Notes: generated by a model from the letters alone, not told the origin. DNA of 8,245 nucleotides from Alphaproteobacteria bacterium (GCA_016869695.1 VGDN01000046.1:1-8245); one strand, 5' to 3'; positions 1 through 6,035 are shown, numbered from the stretch's first letter. Numbers and translations are program-made.

Positions 1-19
1 GCAGAGGGAATTTTTTACC

Positions 20-160
20 TATCAAAATCCGGCATCTTCAAAGCTTCTCTTATGACCTGTTAGTCTGGACGCATTGCCTGCTACTGCCGAAGTTGGTAAA
101 GTATTAGAGCTAGATGCTGAGGATGTGGCTGCATTAGATATTTCTGTCCGGATTTTGTTA
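20..160. repeat. Inverted repeat pair bounding a 141-bp segment
   Basis: CAAAATCCGG at 23-32 is matched exactly, in inverted orientation, by CCGGATTTTG at 148-157. Allowing one mismatch, the arms extend to 13 bp (20-32 and 148-160). The enclosed segment contains no transposase and overlaps the possible gene remnant. It could be the ends of a small non-autonomous element or a chance pairing. No flanking target duplication is evident. Confidence 0.3.
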
Positions 161-219
161 ATTAGCTCATGATCACAAAGTGGTATATTGTTGTTTAAAG
201 GAATAACCCCCCATCGCGC
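22..219 (-). pseudogene. Possible decayed 3' end of an unidentified minus-strand gene
   Basis: Read on the minus strand, this stretch is open for about 65 codons and ends in TGA. The predicted peptide includes WGVIPLNNNIPLCDHELINK, then a Ser/Ala/Thr-rich part, and ends in GHKRSFEDAGF. It has no ATG, GTG or TTG start. An in-frame ATG at 235-237 is separated from it by only four codons and a TAA stop at 220-222, and another TGA lies just upstream at 247-249. This is what a nonsense- or frameshift-damaged gene remnant would look like. The composition looks coding-like, but I recognise no family, and a chance open frame of this length is possible. The plus strand over the same bases gives only a 38-codon open stretch. 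Confidence 0.25.
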
Positions 220-273
220 TTAAGAAAGATGTTTCATCTTACAGTATCAAGATTCGGTATAAATTCTTTATCT

Positions 274-344
274 CCGTCATTGCGAGCCACTTTAGTGGCA
301 AAACAAGAAATCTGGGGACAGTTTACTAATTTGCGAAGCGATCA
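274..344 (+). repeat. CGTCATTGCGAG-type dispersed palindromic repeat, copy A
   Basis: CCGTCATTGCGAG begins here and is followed by a perfect 6-bp stem with a 2-base loop (GCCACT-TT-AGTGGC, 286-299). It ends near GCGAAGCGATCA at 333-344. The same core occurs in inverted form at about 2018-2055 and in degenerate form at 2081-2111. The right end overlaps the stop codon of the minus-strand gene at 342-878, so the repeat lies at the 3' end of that transcript and may act as its terminator or 3' stabiliser. No clear poly-U tract follows the stem, so a standard intrinsic terminator is not supported. Confidence 0.45.
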
Positions 345-878
345 ATTTGATTTCTTATCAGACAAGAATGGTAGCAAATCAGTGTGATGCGAAATCATTT
401 TCCATTCACCATTTTCTTTGCGGAAAACGTTAGTTGCGCGTATCGAAACCTTCACCACCTCCCCCTTTGCATCAAGGTTTTCTCCTACTTCATAATTGTT
501 AGTAATCGCAATATCGCTACCAATCACAACATGCACATCTTGCGGCACAACTTTACCGCCCATTTTTTTCGCCGCTTGCGCATGCCAATTCGCTGCTATG
601 TTTTTCCACCCTTTCAAGAAAAGATCGTCGGGGCCCATGTAAGACACATCATCGGAATGCGACCAAGTCGCTACCATTTTTTCCGCACTACCAGCAAACA
701 TCTCATTTAACGCCACATAAAAATTATCATACGCAGACATCACGGCGTCTCTATCAGACTTTTTCGCATTCGCTATTGCGACTGGCGCACTTGCAGCCGT
801 GGCGGCAAAAGCTTTTGAAATACCAACAAAAATTACAGCTGATACCACGAAAGCTAAAGCAATTATAATTAATTTCAT
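342..878 (-). CDS. Exported NTF2-like/SnoaL-like (DUF4440-type) protein
   Basis: This 178-residue protein starts with a clear signal peptide: Lys2, then a hydrophobic stretch (residues 3-21) and an A-F-A cleavage motif at 23-25. The mature part, about 42-170, reads as a single NTF2-fold domain. Recognisable family features are the early W72-S-H segment, the Y80-M-G-P turn, G90-W, the N128-Y-E strand, R147-A-T-N and the closing E158-W-K-M-I-S-H-H-T-D. The fold is a cone-shaped alpha+beta barrel found in ketosteroid-isomerase-like enzymes and in small-ligand-binding proteins, and nothing here fixes a substrate. Location is most likely periplasmic. The ATG start is supported by AGGAG six bases upstream. 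The gene is transcribed alone, divergently from hpf, and its stop codon lies inside a dispersed palindromic repeat. Family assignment is confident; function is unknown. Confidence 0.9.
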   Translation of the reverse strand: MKLIIIALAFVVSAVIFVGISKAFAATAASAPVAIANAKKSDRDAVMSAYDNFYVALNEMFAGSAEKMVATWSHSDDVSYMGPDDLFLKGWKNIAANWHAQAAKKMGGKVVPQDVHVVIGSDIAITNNYEVGENLDAKGEVVKVSIRATNVFRKENGEWKMISHHTDLLPFLSDKKSN

Positions 879-884
879 ATTCGA

Positions 885-889
885 CTCCT
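885..889 (-). promoter_or_regulatory. Ribosome binding site of the NTF2-like gene
   Basis: On the minus strand AGGAG lies six bases before the ATG at 878. It is one of only two good Shine-Dalgarno sites in the window and it fixes the start of this gene. Confidence 0.7.
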
Positions 890-1055
890 GATTTACATTA
901 ATAAAACCAACGCCTGTCTAGAGGCACAATCCTTTCTAACAAAATAATATCCACGTAATGCAAGAATTTAGAACACAAAAAAACCCGTAAAAATATCGAG
1001 GCGAGCCTCCCCAAAATCCCGATTCGGTTACTTCTACATTAAGATTAGTTCCAAG

Positions 1056-1084
1056 TTGATGTTTCTGGGAAGCGTTTCTAGCAT
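1056..1084 (+). promoter_or_regulatory. Candidate sigma-70 promoter of hpf-rpsU
   Basis: TTGATG (1056-1061) and TAGCAT (1079-1084) are separated by exactly 17 bases, and each matches four of six consensus positions. Transcription would begin near 1091, leaving a leader of about 60 bases before hpf. This is a weak match in A/T-rich DNA, so it is a candidate only. Confidence 0.3.
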
Positions 1085-1153
1085 CGTCACAAAACACATC
1101 ACCATCTAAAGCACCATCCCCCTATCCCTCAATTTAAAAAACTAATAAAAAAT

Positions 1154-1759
1154 ATGCAGGTTCGTGTCCTTGGATCGCATACTGACGTTGGTCAATCGCT
1201 GACTCAATATGTACAAGAAAATCTTGAAAAATCGGTTAAAAAATATTTTGAAAATGCCGTCAGTGCTGAGGTGCATTTTGTTAAAAATGGTCATCTCTTC
1301 AAAGTATCTCTTACTGTAAATGAAGGTGTTCGTGGTGGAATTGCCGTTAAGGCTGATGGTGAAGCTGGTGACGCTTATGCCGCATTTAACGAAGCTTCTG
1401 AACGTGCTGCCAAGCAGCTTCGTCGCTACAAACGCAAGATTAAAAATTACCATCGTCAAGGCGGCGGATTGAAGTCAGTCGAACCGAATTACAAAGTGAT
1501 CGATGCGGCAAAATACGTCCTCCCACCACTAAATCTCGATGTCTTTGCCGATATGGAGGAGGAAATAGCCGACGAGTCACACAAGGTTGTCGCCGAAAAA
1601 ACCACTGCCATTGAAGAACTTTCGGTTGATGAAGCGATCATGAAAATGGATTTGGCAAACCTTCCAACTCTAGTCTTCGTCAATAATAAGAACAAAAGGA
1701 TCAATGTTGTTTATCACCGCAAAGACGGCAATATTTCTTGGATCGATCCACAAGTTTAA
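1154..1759 (+). CDS. hpf: Long-form ribosome hibernation promoting factor (HPF/RaiA family)
   Basis: This 201-residue protein has the two-domain layout of long HPF. The N-terminal domain (about 1-105) has the beta-alpha-beta-beta-beta-alpha fold that binds the decoding centre of the 30S subunit. It includes the segment D68-G-E-A-G-D-A-Y-A-A-F, the second helix, and the basic R90-R-Y-K-R-K-I-K stretch that contacts rRNA. A variable linker (about 106-150) leads to the C-terminal dimerisation domain: S157-V-D-E-A-I-M-K-M, then V176-N-N, N184-V-V-Y-H-R-K-D-G-N and the final W-I-D-P. In characterised long HPFs this tail pairs two ribosomes into inactive 100S dimers. The length is typical of alphaproteobacterial members. 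The ATG start is set by homology, since no Shine-Dalgarno sequence precedes it. rpsU follows after 35 bases and is probably co-transcribed. Confidence 0.95.
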   Translation: MQVRVLGSHTDVGQSLTQYVQENLEKSVKKYFENAVSAEVHFVKNGHLFKVSLTVNEGVRGGIAVKADGEAGDAYAAFNEASERAAKQLRRYKRKIKNYHRQGGGLKSVEPNYKVIDAAKYVLPPLNLDVFADMEEEIADESHKVVAEKTTAIEELSVDEAIMKMDLANLPTLVFVNNKNKRINVVYHRKDGNISWIDPQV

Positions 1760-1779
1760 TTTAATTCACACAAGACCAG

Positions 1780-1786
1780 AGGAGGT
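1780..1786 (+). promoter_or_regulatory. Strong Shine-Dalgarno sequence of rpsU
   Basis: AGGAGGT lies eight bases before the rpsU ATG at 1795 and is a full match to the usual anti-Shine-Dalgarno sequence. It stands out because hpf, the NHL gene, yajC, secD, metW and rlpA have no comparable site. Confidence 0.9.
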
Positions 1787-1794
1787 AATTTAAG

Positions 1795-1992
1795 ATGCAT
1801 GTACAAGTCAGCGGAAAGTCGAATCTCGAAATGGCGATTCGTGCTTTCAGAAAAAAGGCTCAGAGAGAAGGCTTGGTAAAAGAAGCTAGAAGAAGAAAGG
1901 CCTTCGAAAAACCATCAGAAAAAATCAAAAGAAGAAGAGACGAAAGTGTTGCTCGCAGGAAAAAGGCGAGAAACGGTGAAATCGTTTTCTAA
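1795..1992 (+). CDS. rpsU: 30S ribosomal protein bS21
   Basis: This 65-residue, strongly basic protein has the bS21 pattern: a short N-terminal strand (M-H-V-Q-V), the E12-M-A-I-R-A-F-R-K-K helix, Q23-R-E-G-L, a Lys/Arg-rich helix with R-R-R-K-A-F-E-K-P (32-40), and a basic tail that reaches the RARRKKARN-like end of the family. bS21 binds the 30S platform next to the 3' end of 16S rRNA and helps mRNAs engage the anti-Shine-Dalgarno region. The length is normal. The start is fixed by the AGGAGGT site eight bases upstream. It follows hpf by 35 bases, and a large palindromic element begins a few bases after its stop codon and could end the transcript. Confidence 0.97.
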   Translation: MHVQVSGKSNLEMAIRAFRKKAQREGLVKEARRRKAFEKPSEKIKRRRDESVARRKKARNGEIVF

Positions 1993-1994
1993 AT

Positions 1995-2134
1995 ATCAGT
2001 GCCCAGTGCTCGGAATAGATTGCTTCGCTAAACTATGCTTAGCTCGCAATGACGGAAGTAGTGATTATACTAATCCTCTTCGTCATTATGAGGCGAAGCC
2101 GTAGCAGTCCATACTTGAGCACTGGGCACTAAAT
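1995..2134. repeat. Composite palindromic element with 14-bp inverted ends
   Basis: AGTGCCCAGTGCTC at 1998-2011 is exactly inverted at 2117-2130. Between these arms lie two further copies of a CGTCATTGCGAG/GCGAAGCAATC repeat in opposite orientation. One is inverted at 2018-2055 and has its own nested stems (ATTGC/GCAAT and GCTAA/TTAGC); the other is direct and degenerate at 2081-2111. The two halves pair with each other across a central TAGTGATTATACTA, so the whole element can fold into one long imperfect hairpin. CTAAAT occurs on both sides (1989-1994 and 2129-2134), a possible target-site duplication that overlaps the rpsU stop and one arm. No reading frame lies inside. It separates rpsU from the next gene and may terminate or process the transcript. 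Confidence 0.75.
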
Positions 2135-2141
2135 TTTTGCA

Positions 2142-4022
2142 ATGCAGCTCAGCTCCAAAGATAAATCATTGCTCCTCCTAATCGCCTCAGCGCTAATCAT
2201 CCTTTGGCTAGTCTTTTTAATTTTTTCGCGGCTGCTTTTTTTCGTAGATTTCAGAAATTCCGATATCACCAAACTCAGCAACGCACCAAATCAGGAATGG
2301 TTTAACACCTCACGCCCTCTGGCTTTAGACGATTTTAGAAACCGTGTCATCCTACTCGATTTTTGGACATATTCCTGCATCAGCTGTATCCAAACTCTGC
2401 CAGAAATCAAACATCTTGAAGAGCGCTTCGGCAACAGATTGCTAATCATCGGCGTGCATTCCGCCCGCTTCTCAGCTGAGAGTGGCGCCTCAATCAAAAA
2501 AGCGATTTTAAAACATGAGATCAATTTTCCGGTCATCAATGACTCCAGCTTAAACATTTGGAACAGCTTTGGAATCAAGCTTTGGCCGAGCTTTGTACTA
2601 ATTAATCCGCACGGCAATGTGGAGAAAATTTTTACCGGCGTAAATGAATCAGAAAAAATCAAGGACGAGATCAAAAAACTAGTCAGGAAATATGACTCAC
2701 AAATCACCCGCGAACCATTGCCAGTGCTACTCGAGCGCTACAACACCATCGGCAATGTTTTAAGCTTTCCAACCAAAATCGAATATGTCCGCAACCTCTC
2801 CTACAAATCCCATCGCGCGCCCGCTCTCATCATCTCTAACAGCGGACAACACAACATCATCATCTCATCGCTAACCGGAGAAATCCTCACCAAAATCGGC
2901 TCTGGTCGTAACGCTTTTGTCGACGGCTCTTTTGATGCTGCATCTTTCGCTGAACCACATGGAACACTCTTTAGCGATGGCAAGATTTACGTTGCTGATT
3001 CCGGCAATCACGCCTTGCGTGTCATCGATTTAAAAGAGGAAAAAGTTTCGACCTTGATTGGCTCTGGAGTCAGGGGCAGAGCGCTTGAAACAATATCGGA
3101 AGATAAAAACACCAACCTCTCCTACCCCTATGATCTCGAATTTTTCCCAAACAAAAACAGCATCGTAATCGCCAATGCCGGCACTAATCAGATCCTAACT
3201 TATAACTTTAAAACCCGCTCCATTTCTGCACTCGCCGACAATCTTAATCAAACTTCCGATCTTGCTGCTTTTGGTGAAAAGCTTTATTTTCTGGATGCGA
3301 TGAGCTCTTCGCTGAATGTGGTTACACAGGATGGCGAGATAACGAATCTCGTTAATTCCGAGTTACAACATCCGCTTGGATTAATGGTTGACGACACCGG
3401 CGCTTACATCACCGACAGCTACAACCACGTGATTCGCAAATATGACTTCATAAGCAAACAGCTGCGCAAATTAACAATTAAATCTGAGTTTGATGAACCG
3501 GATGGAATCACGTCCGCACTTGATCGCTTCTACATAGCCGACTCCAACAATAACCGCATTTTAGTCGTAAATCGTGGCAGCTTAAATGCGGAGATTCTGA
3601 ATGTAATGCCCGCTCTACAACTGCCAAAAGAAGGATTTTTGGAATATCTCCCAAACTTACAAAAATCTGACAAGACTAAGCTTAAGGCCAACACGGAAAT
3701 AGTTTTAAAAGTCATTCTCGACGAAGGTTGGAAGATCAACGAACAAGGTCCGAGCTTTATAAATCTACTAGAAATCACCGGCATAAATCAGGCAAACCTC
3801 GTCGCCAGCTTCGACTGGAACGGGGTTAAGCAAAAAGAAATGAAGCTGCCAAAACTCAGCACCTCAAAAAACTACCTACTTCAAGGCACGATTTATTTCT
3901 GCGAAGACAAGGCCAACGCCCTTTGCTACATCAAGAGCTACGAACAAGAAATATCCGCCGCCAATGGTGGAGGAGAAACGCTCGAGATCAAACTTACCTC
4001 AACCACAAATCCAAAATCCTAA
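2142..4022 (+). CDS. Membrane-anchored thioredoxin-like/NHL-repeat protein (NHLRC2-like architecture)
   Basis: This 626-residue protein has three parts after a single N-terminal membrane segment (about 9-34). A thioredoxin/TlpA-like domain (about 50-185) carries F74-W-T-Y-S-C79-I-S-C82 as its redox CxxC and W148-P149 as the probable cis-proline. A beta-propeller follows, with recognisable NHL-type blades at V284-A-D-S-G-N-H, I343-A-N-A-G-T-N, I423-T-D-S-Y-N-H and I465-A-D-S-N-N-N. A C-terminal beta domain (about 510-620) contains C587 and C595, which could form a disulfide. This order matches NHLRC2-like proteins, whose biochemical role is not well defined. The anchor places the domains in the periplasm, suggesting a thiol-disulfide role there (inference). 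The ATG is the first possible start after a TAA at 2130-2132, and there is no Shine-Dalgarno sequence. The gene ends within a heptamer repeat, 16 bases before yajC. Confidence 0.92.
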   Translation: MQLSSKDKSLLLLIASALIILWLVFLIFSRLLFFVDFRNSDITKLSNAPNQEWFNTSRPLALDDFRNRVILLDFWTYSCISCIQTLPEIKHLEERFGNRLLIIGVHSARFSAESGASIKKAILKHEINFPVINDSSLNIWNSFGIKLWPSFVLINPHGNVEKIFTGVNESEKIKDEIKKLVRKYDSQITREPLPVLLERYNTIGNVLSFPTKIEYVRNLSYKSHRAPALIISNSGQHNIIISSLTGEILTKIGSGRNAFVDGSFDAASFAEPHGTLFSDGKIYVADSGNHALRVIDLKEEKVSTLIGSGVRGRALETISEDKNTNLSYPYDLEFFPNKNSIVIANAGTNQILTYNFKTRSISALADNLNQTSDLAAFGEKLYFLDAMSSSLNVVTQDGEITNLVNSELQHPLGLMVDDTGAYITDSYNHVIRKYDFISKQLRKLTIKSEFDEPDGITSALDRFYIADSNNNRILVVNRGSLNAEILNVMPALQLPKEGFLEYLPNLQKSDKTKLKANTEIVLKVILDEGWKINEQGPSFINLLEITGINQANLVASFDWNGVKQKEMKLPKLSTSKNYLLQGTIYFCEDKANALCYIKSYEQEISAANGGGETLEIKLTSTTNPKS

Positions 4023-4036
4023 ATCAAAAATCAAAA
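4009..4036 (+). repeat. Heptanucleotide tandem repeat at the NHL gene/yajC junction
   Basis: Four consecutive 7-bp units are present: ATCCAAA, ATCCTAA, ATCAAAA, ATCAAAA, followed by AT and the yajC ATG. The stop codon of the NHL gene (4020-4022) lies inside the second unit, so the array covers both the last codons of one gene and the whole leader of the next. It takes the place of a Shine-Dalgarno sequence. Confidence 0.8.
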
Positions 4037-4038
4037 AT

Positions 4039-4398
4039 ATGTTCATCTCCCCAGCCTTCGCACAAGCCGCAGCCGAAGCTGCTCCGCAAGAATTTTCTTT
4101 CGCAAGTTTTGTTCCATTAATCGCAATCTTTGCAATTTTTTATCTGCTCATCATCCGTCCACAAAGCAAGAAGATGAAGGAACATCAGGAGATGGTGAAT
4201 AACCTCAAAATCGGTAACAACGTCGTAACAAGCGGCGGGATTGTTGGGGTGGTGAAGGACGTACTCACCAAAGAAAACCAAATCGAAATCGAAATCGCCG
4301 AAGGCGTAAGAATTAAGCTGTTGAAGCAGTATGTAAGCGAGCTGGTAAAGGACGCAGAAGAAATCAAAAATCAAAAATCAAAAATCAAAAATGCTTAA
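4039..4398 (+). CDS. yajC: Sec translocon accessory protein YajC
   Basis: YajC is a small inner-membrane protein that associates with SecD and SecF and with the SecYEG channel. This 119-residue product has the family layout: a short N-terminus (M-F-I-S-P-A-F-A-Q-A-A-A), one membrane helix (about 22-40) running into I-I-R-P-Q-S-K-K-M-K-E-H, then the cytoplasmic domain with L56-K-I-G-N-N-V-V-T-S-G-G-I and a strand-rich portion ending near Y-V-S-E-L. The chosen ATG follows the family start. The frame is open 25 codons further upstream to an ATG at 3964, but that part overlaps the NHL gene and translates the heptamer repeat. No Shine-Dalgarno sequence is present. The last dozen codons are a Lys/Ile/Asn-rich tail encoded by a second heptamer array. 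The stop overlaps the secD start by eight bases, which suggests translational coupling. Confidence 0.93.
   Translation: MFISPAFAQAAAEAAPQEFSFASFVPLIAIFAIFYLLIIRPQSKKMKEHQEMVNNLKIGNNVVTSGGIVGVVKDVLTKENQIEIEIAEGVRIKLLKQYVSELVKDAEEIKNQKSKIKNA
4363..4390 (+). repeat. Perfect ATCAAAA x4 tandem repeat at the yajC/secD junction
   Basis: Four identical ATCAAAA units end exactly at the base before the secD ATG. The array lies inside the yajC reading frame, where it encodes the C-terminal tail (I-K-N-Q-K-S-K-I-K-N), and it also occupies the position of the secD ribosome binding site. Because the unit is 7 bp, gain or loss of one unit would shift the end of the yajC frame and alter the overlap with secD. 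Confidence 0.9.
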
Positions 4399-5917
4399 CT
4401 TCTCCAAAACCAAAATCTTCTTCATCACAACCATCTGCGTTGCATCCTTGATTTACGCGGCTCCGTCGCTATTGATGCAAAAAGAAGATTCGCCAATCCA
4501 GAAATTCTTACCGAAAGAAAAAGTGAATCTCGGCCTTGATTTACGAGGCGGGTCACAGTTGTTGCTCGAGGTAGATTTTGATTATTACATCAAGGAGCAG
4601 CTCGGCAATCTGCGTGATGAGATAAAAAATTCTTTTCGTGATGAATCGATCCGCGTAATCCCTGAGCTGACCGGCAGCAAAGTCATTTTCACCATCATCG
4701 ATGATGAGCAAAAGAAATCAGCAAAGAAACTCATCCGTAAACTTAGCGGAAATATCGAGATCGATGAGAATTCAGGCCAGTTCCAGATCTATTTCCCCGA
4801 AGCAGAAAAAACGACAATTCGCCAAAATCTAATCCAACAATCAATTGAGATTATTCGCCGTCGTGTTGATGAAAATGGCACAAAGGAACCAACCATCCAG
4901 GCACAAGGCGAGAACAGAATTTTGCTGCAAGTTCCCGGCATTGAAAATTCCTCCGAGCTTAAATCTATCCTCGGCAAAACCGCCAAAATGACTTTTCACT
5001 TCCTGTCTGAAAATCAGGCCGATCCAGATGTGATGCGGATTTTCGACGCACAGGGTCACCAATATCCAATAAAAAAAGAGGTGGTGCTTAGCGGTGATTT
5101 GCTCGTCGATGCCAACACAACTTACTTCGAGGGACAGCCAGCAGTAGGCTTTCGCTTCAATGCTCTCGGCACACGCAAATTCGCACAGATCACCAAAGAT
5201 AATCTCGGCAAAATTTTCGCAATTGTACTTGATGGACATGTTGTCACTGCACCCCGTATCAACAGTGTAATCAATCAAGGATCCGGGGTGATTTCTGGTA
5301 GCTTTACAACGCAGGAAGCAAATGAGGTAGCTCTTCTACTCAGAGCTGGTGCGCTACCAACACCTCTTAACGTTATTGAAGAAAGAACAGTTGGTCCATC
5401 TCTTGGACTTGATTCGATTAAAAGTGGTAAGGCTTCCGTCCTTGTTGGCATTGGTTTCGTCGGCTTCTTCATGATGCTGTTTTACGGATTTTTTGGGCTA
5501 ATCGCCAACATCGCTATGCTCATCAACATCGCCATCATCATCGCTGTGTTAGCTGTGCTCGGCGCTACTCTAACCTTGCCCGGCATCGCTGGAATCGTGC
5601 TGACGATGGGCATGTCAGTTGATGCCAATGTGCTAATCTTTGAGCGCATCAAGGAAGAGTTACGTGAAAAAAAAACCAATTTTGCCTCCATCGAACAGGG
5701 CTTCCATCAAGCATTCCGTACCATTACTGACTCCAACCTTACCACCCTCATCGTCGCCTTCTTCCTCTACTTATTTGGCAACGGTCCAGTGAAAGGCTTC
5801 GCAGTCACCCTCTCCATTGGTATCCTCTCTTCAATGTTCTCTGCAATCATCCTAACCCGCCTAATGATCGCTGTGTGGGTTAAAAAATTCCGACCGCAAA
5901 AGCTTGGTTTGGTTTAA
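4391..5917 (+). CDS. secD: Protein translocase subunit SecD
   Basis: SecD works with SecF in the inner membrane, using the proton gradient to complete protein export and release substrates on the periplasmic side. The 508-residue product has the full domain order: one N-terminal membrane helix (about 8-28), the G48-L-D-L-R-G-G motif, the periplasmic P1 head and base domains (about 50-330, with I154-I-R-R-R-V-D-E-N-G and V181-P-G-I), then five further membrane segments (about 349-497). D411 in S-V-D-A-N-V-L-I-F-E-R lies in membrane segment 4 and matches the conserved Asp thought to take part in proton transfer. The length is near the usual alphaproteobacterial size. The ATG overlaps yajC by eight bases, with no Shine-Dalgarno sequence but an ATCAAAA array directly before it. 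secF does not follow: the next gene is metW, so SecF must be encoded elsewhere. Confidence 0.97.
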   Translation: MLNFSKTKIFFITTICVASLIYAAPSLLMQKEDSPIQKFLPKEKVNLGLDLRGGSQLLLEVDFDYYIKEQLGNLRDEIKNSFRDESIRVIPELTGSKVIFTIIDDEQKKSAKKLIRKLSGNIEIDENSGQFQIYFPEAEKTTIRQNLIQQSIEIIRRRVDENGTKEPTIQAQGENRILLQVPGIENSSELKSILGKTAKMTFHFLSENQADPDVMRIFDAQGHQYPIKKEVVLSGDLLVDANTTYFEGQPAVGFRFNALGTRKFAQITKDNLGKIFAIVLDGHVVTAPRINSVINQGSGVISGSFTTQEANEVALLLRAGALPTPLNVIEERTVGPSLGLDSIKSGKASVLVGIGFVGFFMMLFYGFFGLIANIAMLINIAIIIAVLAVLGATLTLPGIAGIVLTMGMSVDANVLIFERIKEELREKKTNFASIEQGFHQAFRTITDSNLTTLIVAFFLYLFGNGPVKGFAVTLSIGILSSMFSAIILTRLMIAVWVKKFRPQKLGLV

Positions 5918-6035
5918 AAGGCTCTGACAAAACAGCCTCGATTTGCAGCAATCACTTTGGACAAAGTCGGATTTGCTGAGACATGTTTTTGAAGACCAGC
6001 CCAACCTACAACAGCAACCCCTACCAACTCCTGCA

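Larger units (their letters stand above)
879..1153. other. Divergent intergenic region between the NTF2-like gene and hpf
   Basis: This stretch must carry promoters in both directions. It contains several A-rich tracts, a short GAGGC/GCCTC hairpin at 998-1009, and a candidate plus-strand promoter at 1056-1084. On the minus strand there are T/A-rich stretches such as TATTAT, but no pair of hexamers at standard spacing convinces me. I see no coding frame, riboswitch or tRNA here. Confidence 0.6.

Noticed and set aside
384..710. 108-codon plus-strand open frame opposite the NTF2-like gene
   Set aside because: It is antisense to a well-supported gene with signal peptide and ribosome binding site, and its translation resembles no known family.
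977..1009. Terminator-like hairpin (GAGGC/GCCTC) with a T run on the minus strand
   Set aside because: The loop is only two bases, the T run is more than a dozen bases away, and no minus-strand gene ends there.
3964..4038. 25-codon upstream extension of yajC
   Set aside because: It overlaps the NHL gene in another frame, runs through the heptamer repeat and is absent from the family; the ATG at 4039 gives the normal YajC N-terminus.
4282..4297. Short AAATCG repeats within yajC
   Set aside because: The period is six, encoding alternating Ile and Glu in a normal beta strand of the protein, so it is explained by coding sequence.
4841..5278. 145-codon minus-strand open frame inside secD
   Set aside because: It lies entirely opposite conserved SecD sequence and shows no recognisable domain.
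5919..5938. AGGCT/AGCCT stem after secD
   Set aside because: The stem has five pairs and no following T run, so it is too weak to call a terminator.
5943..6035. TTG-started extension of metW
   Set aside because: MetW homology begins after the ATG at 6036. The extension is Gln/Pro-rich, has no ribosome binding site and uses a rare start. It is kept only as an alternative.
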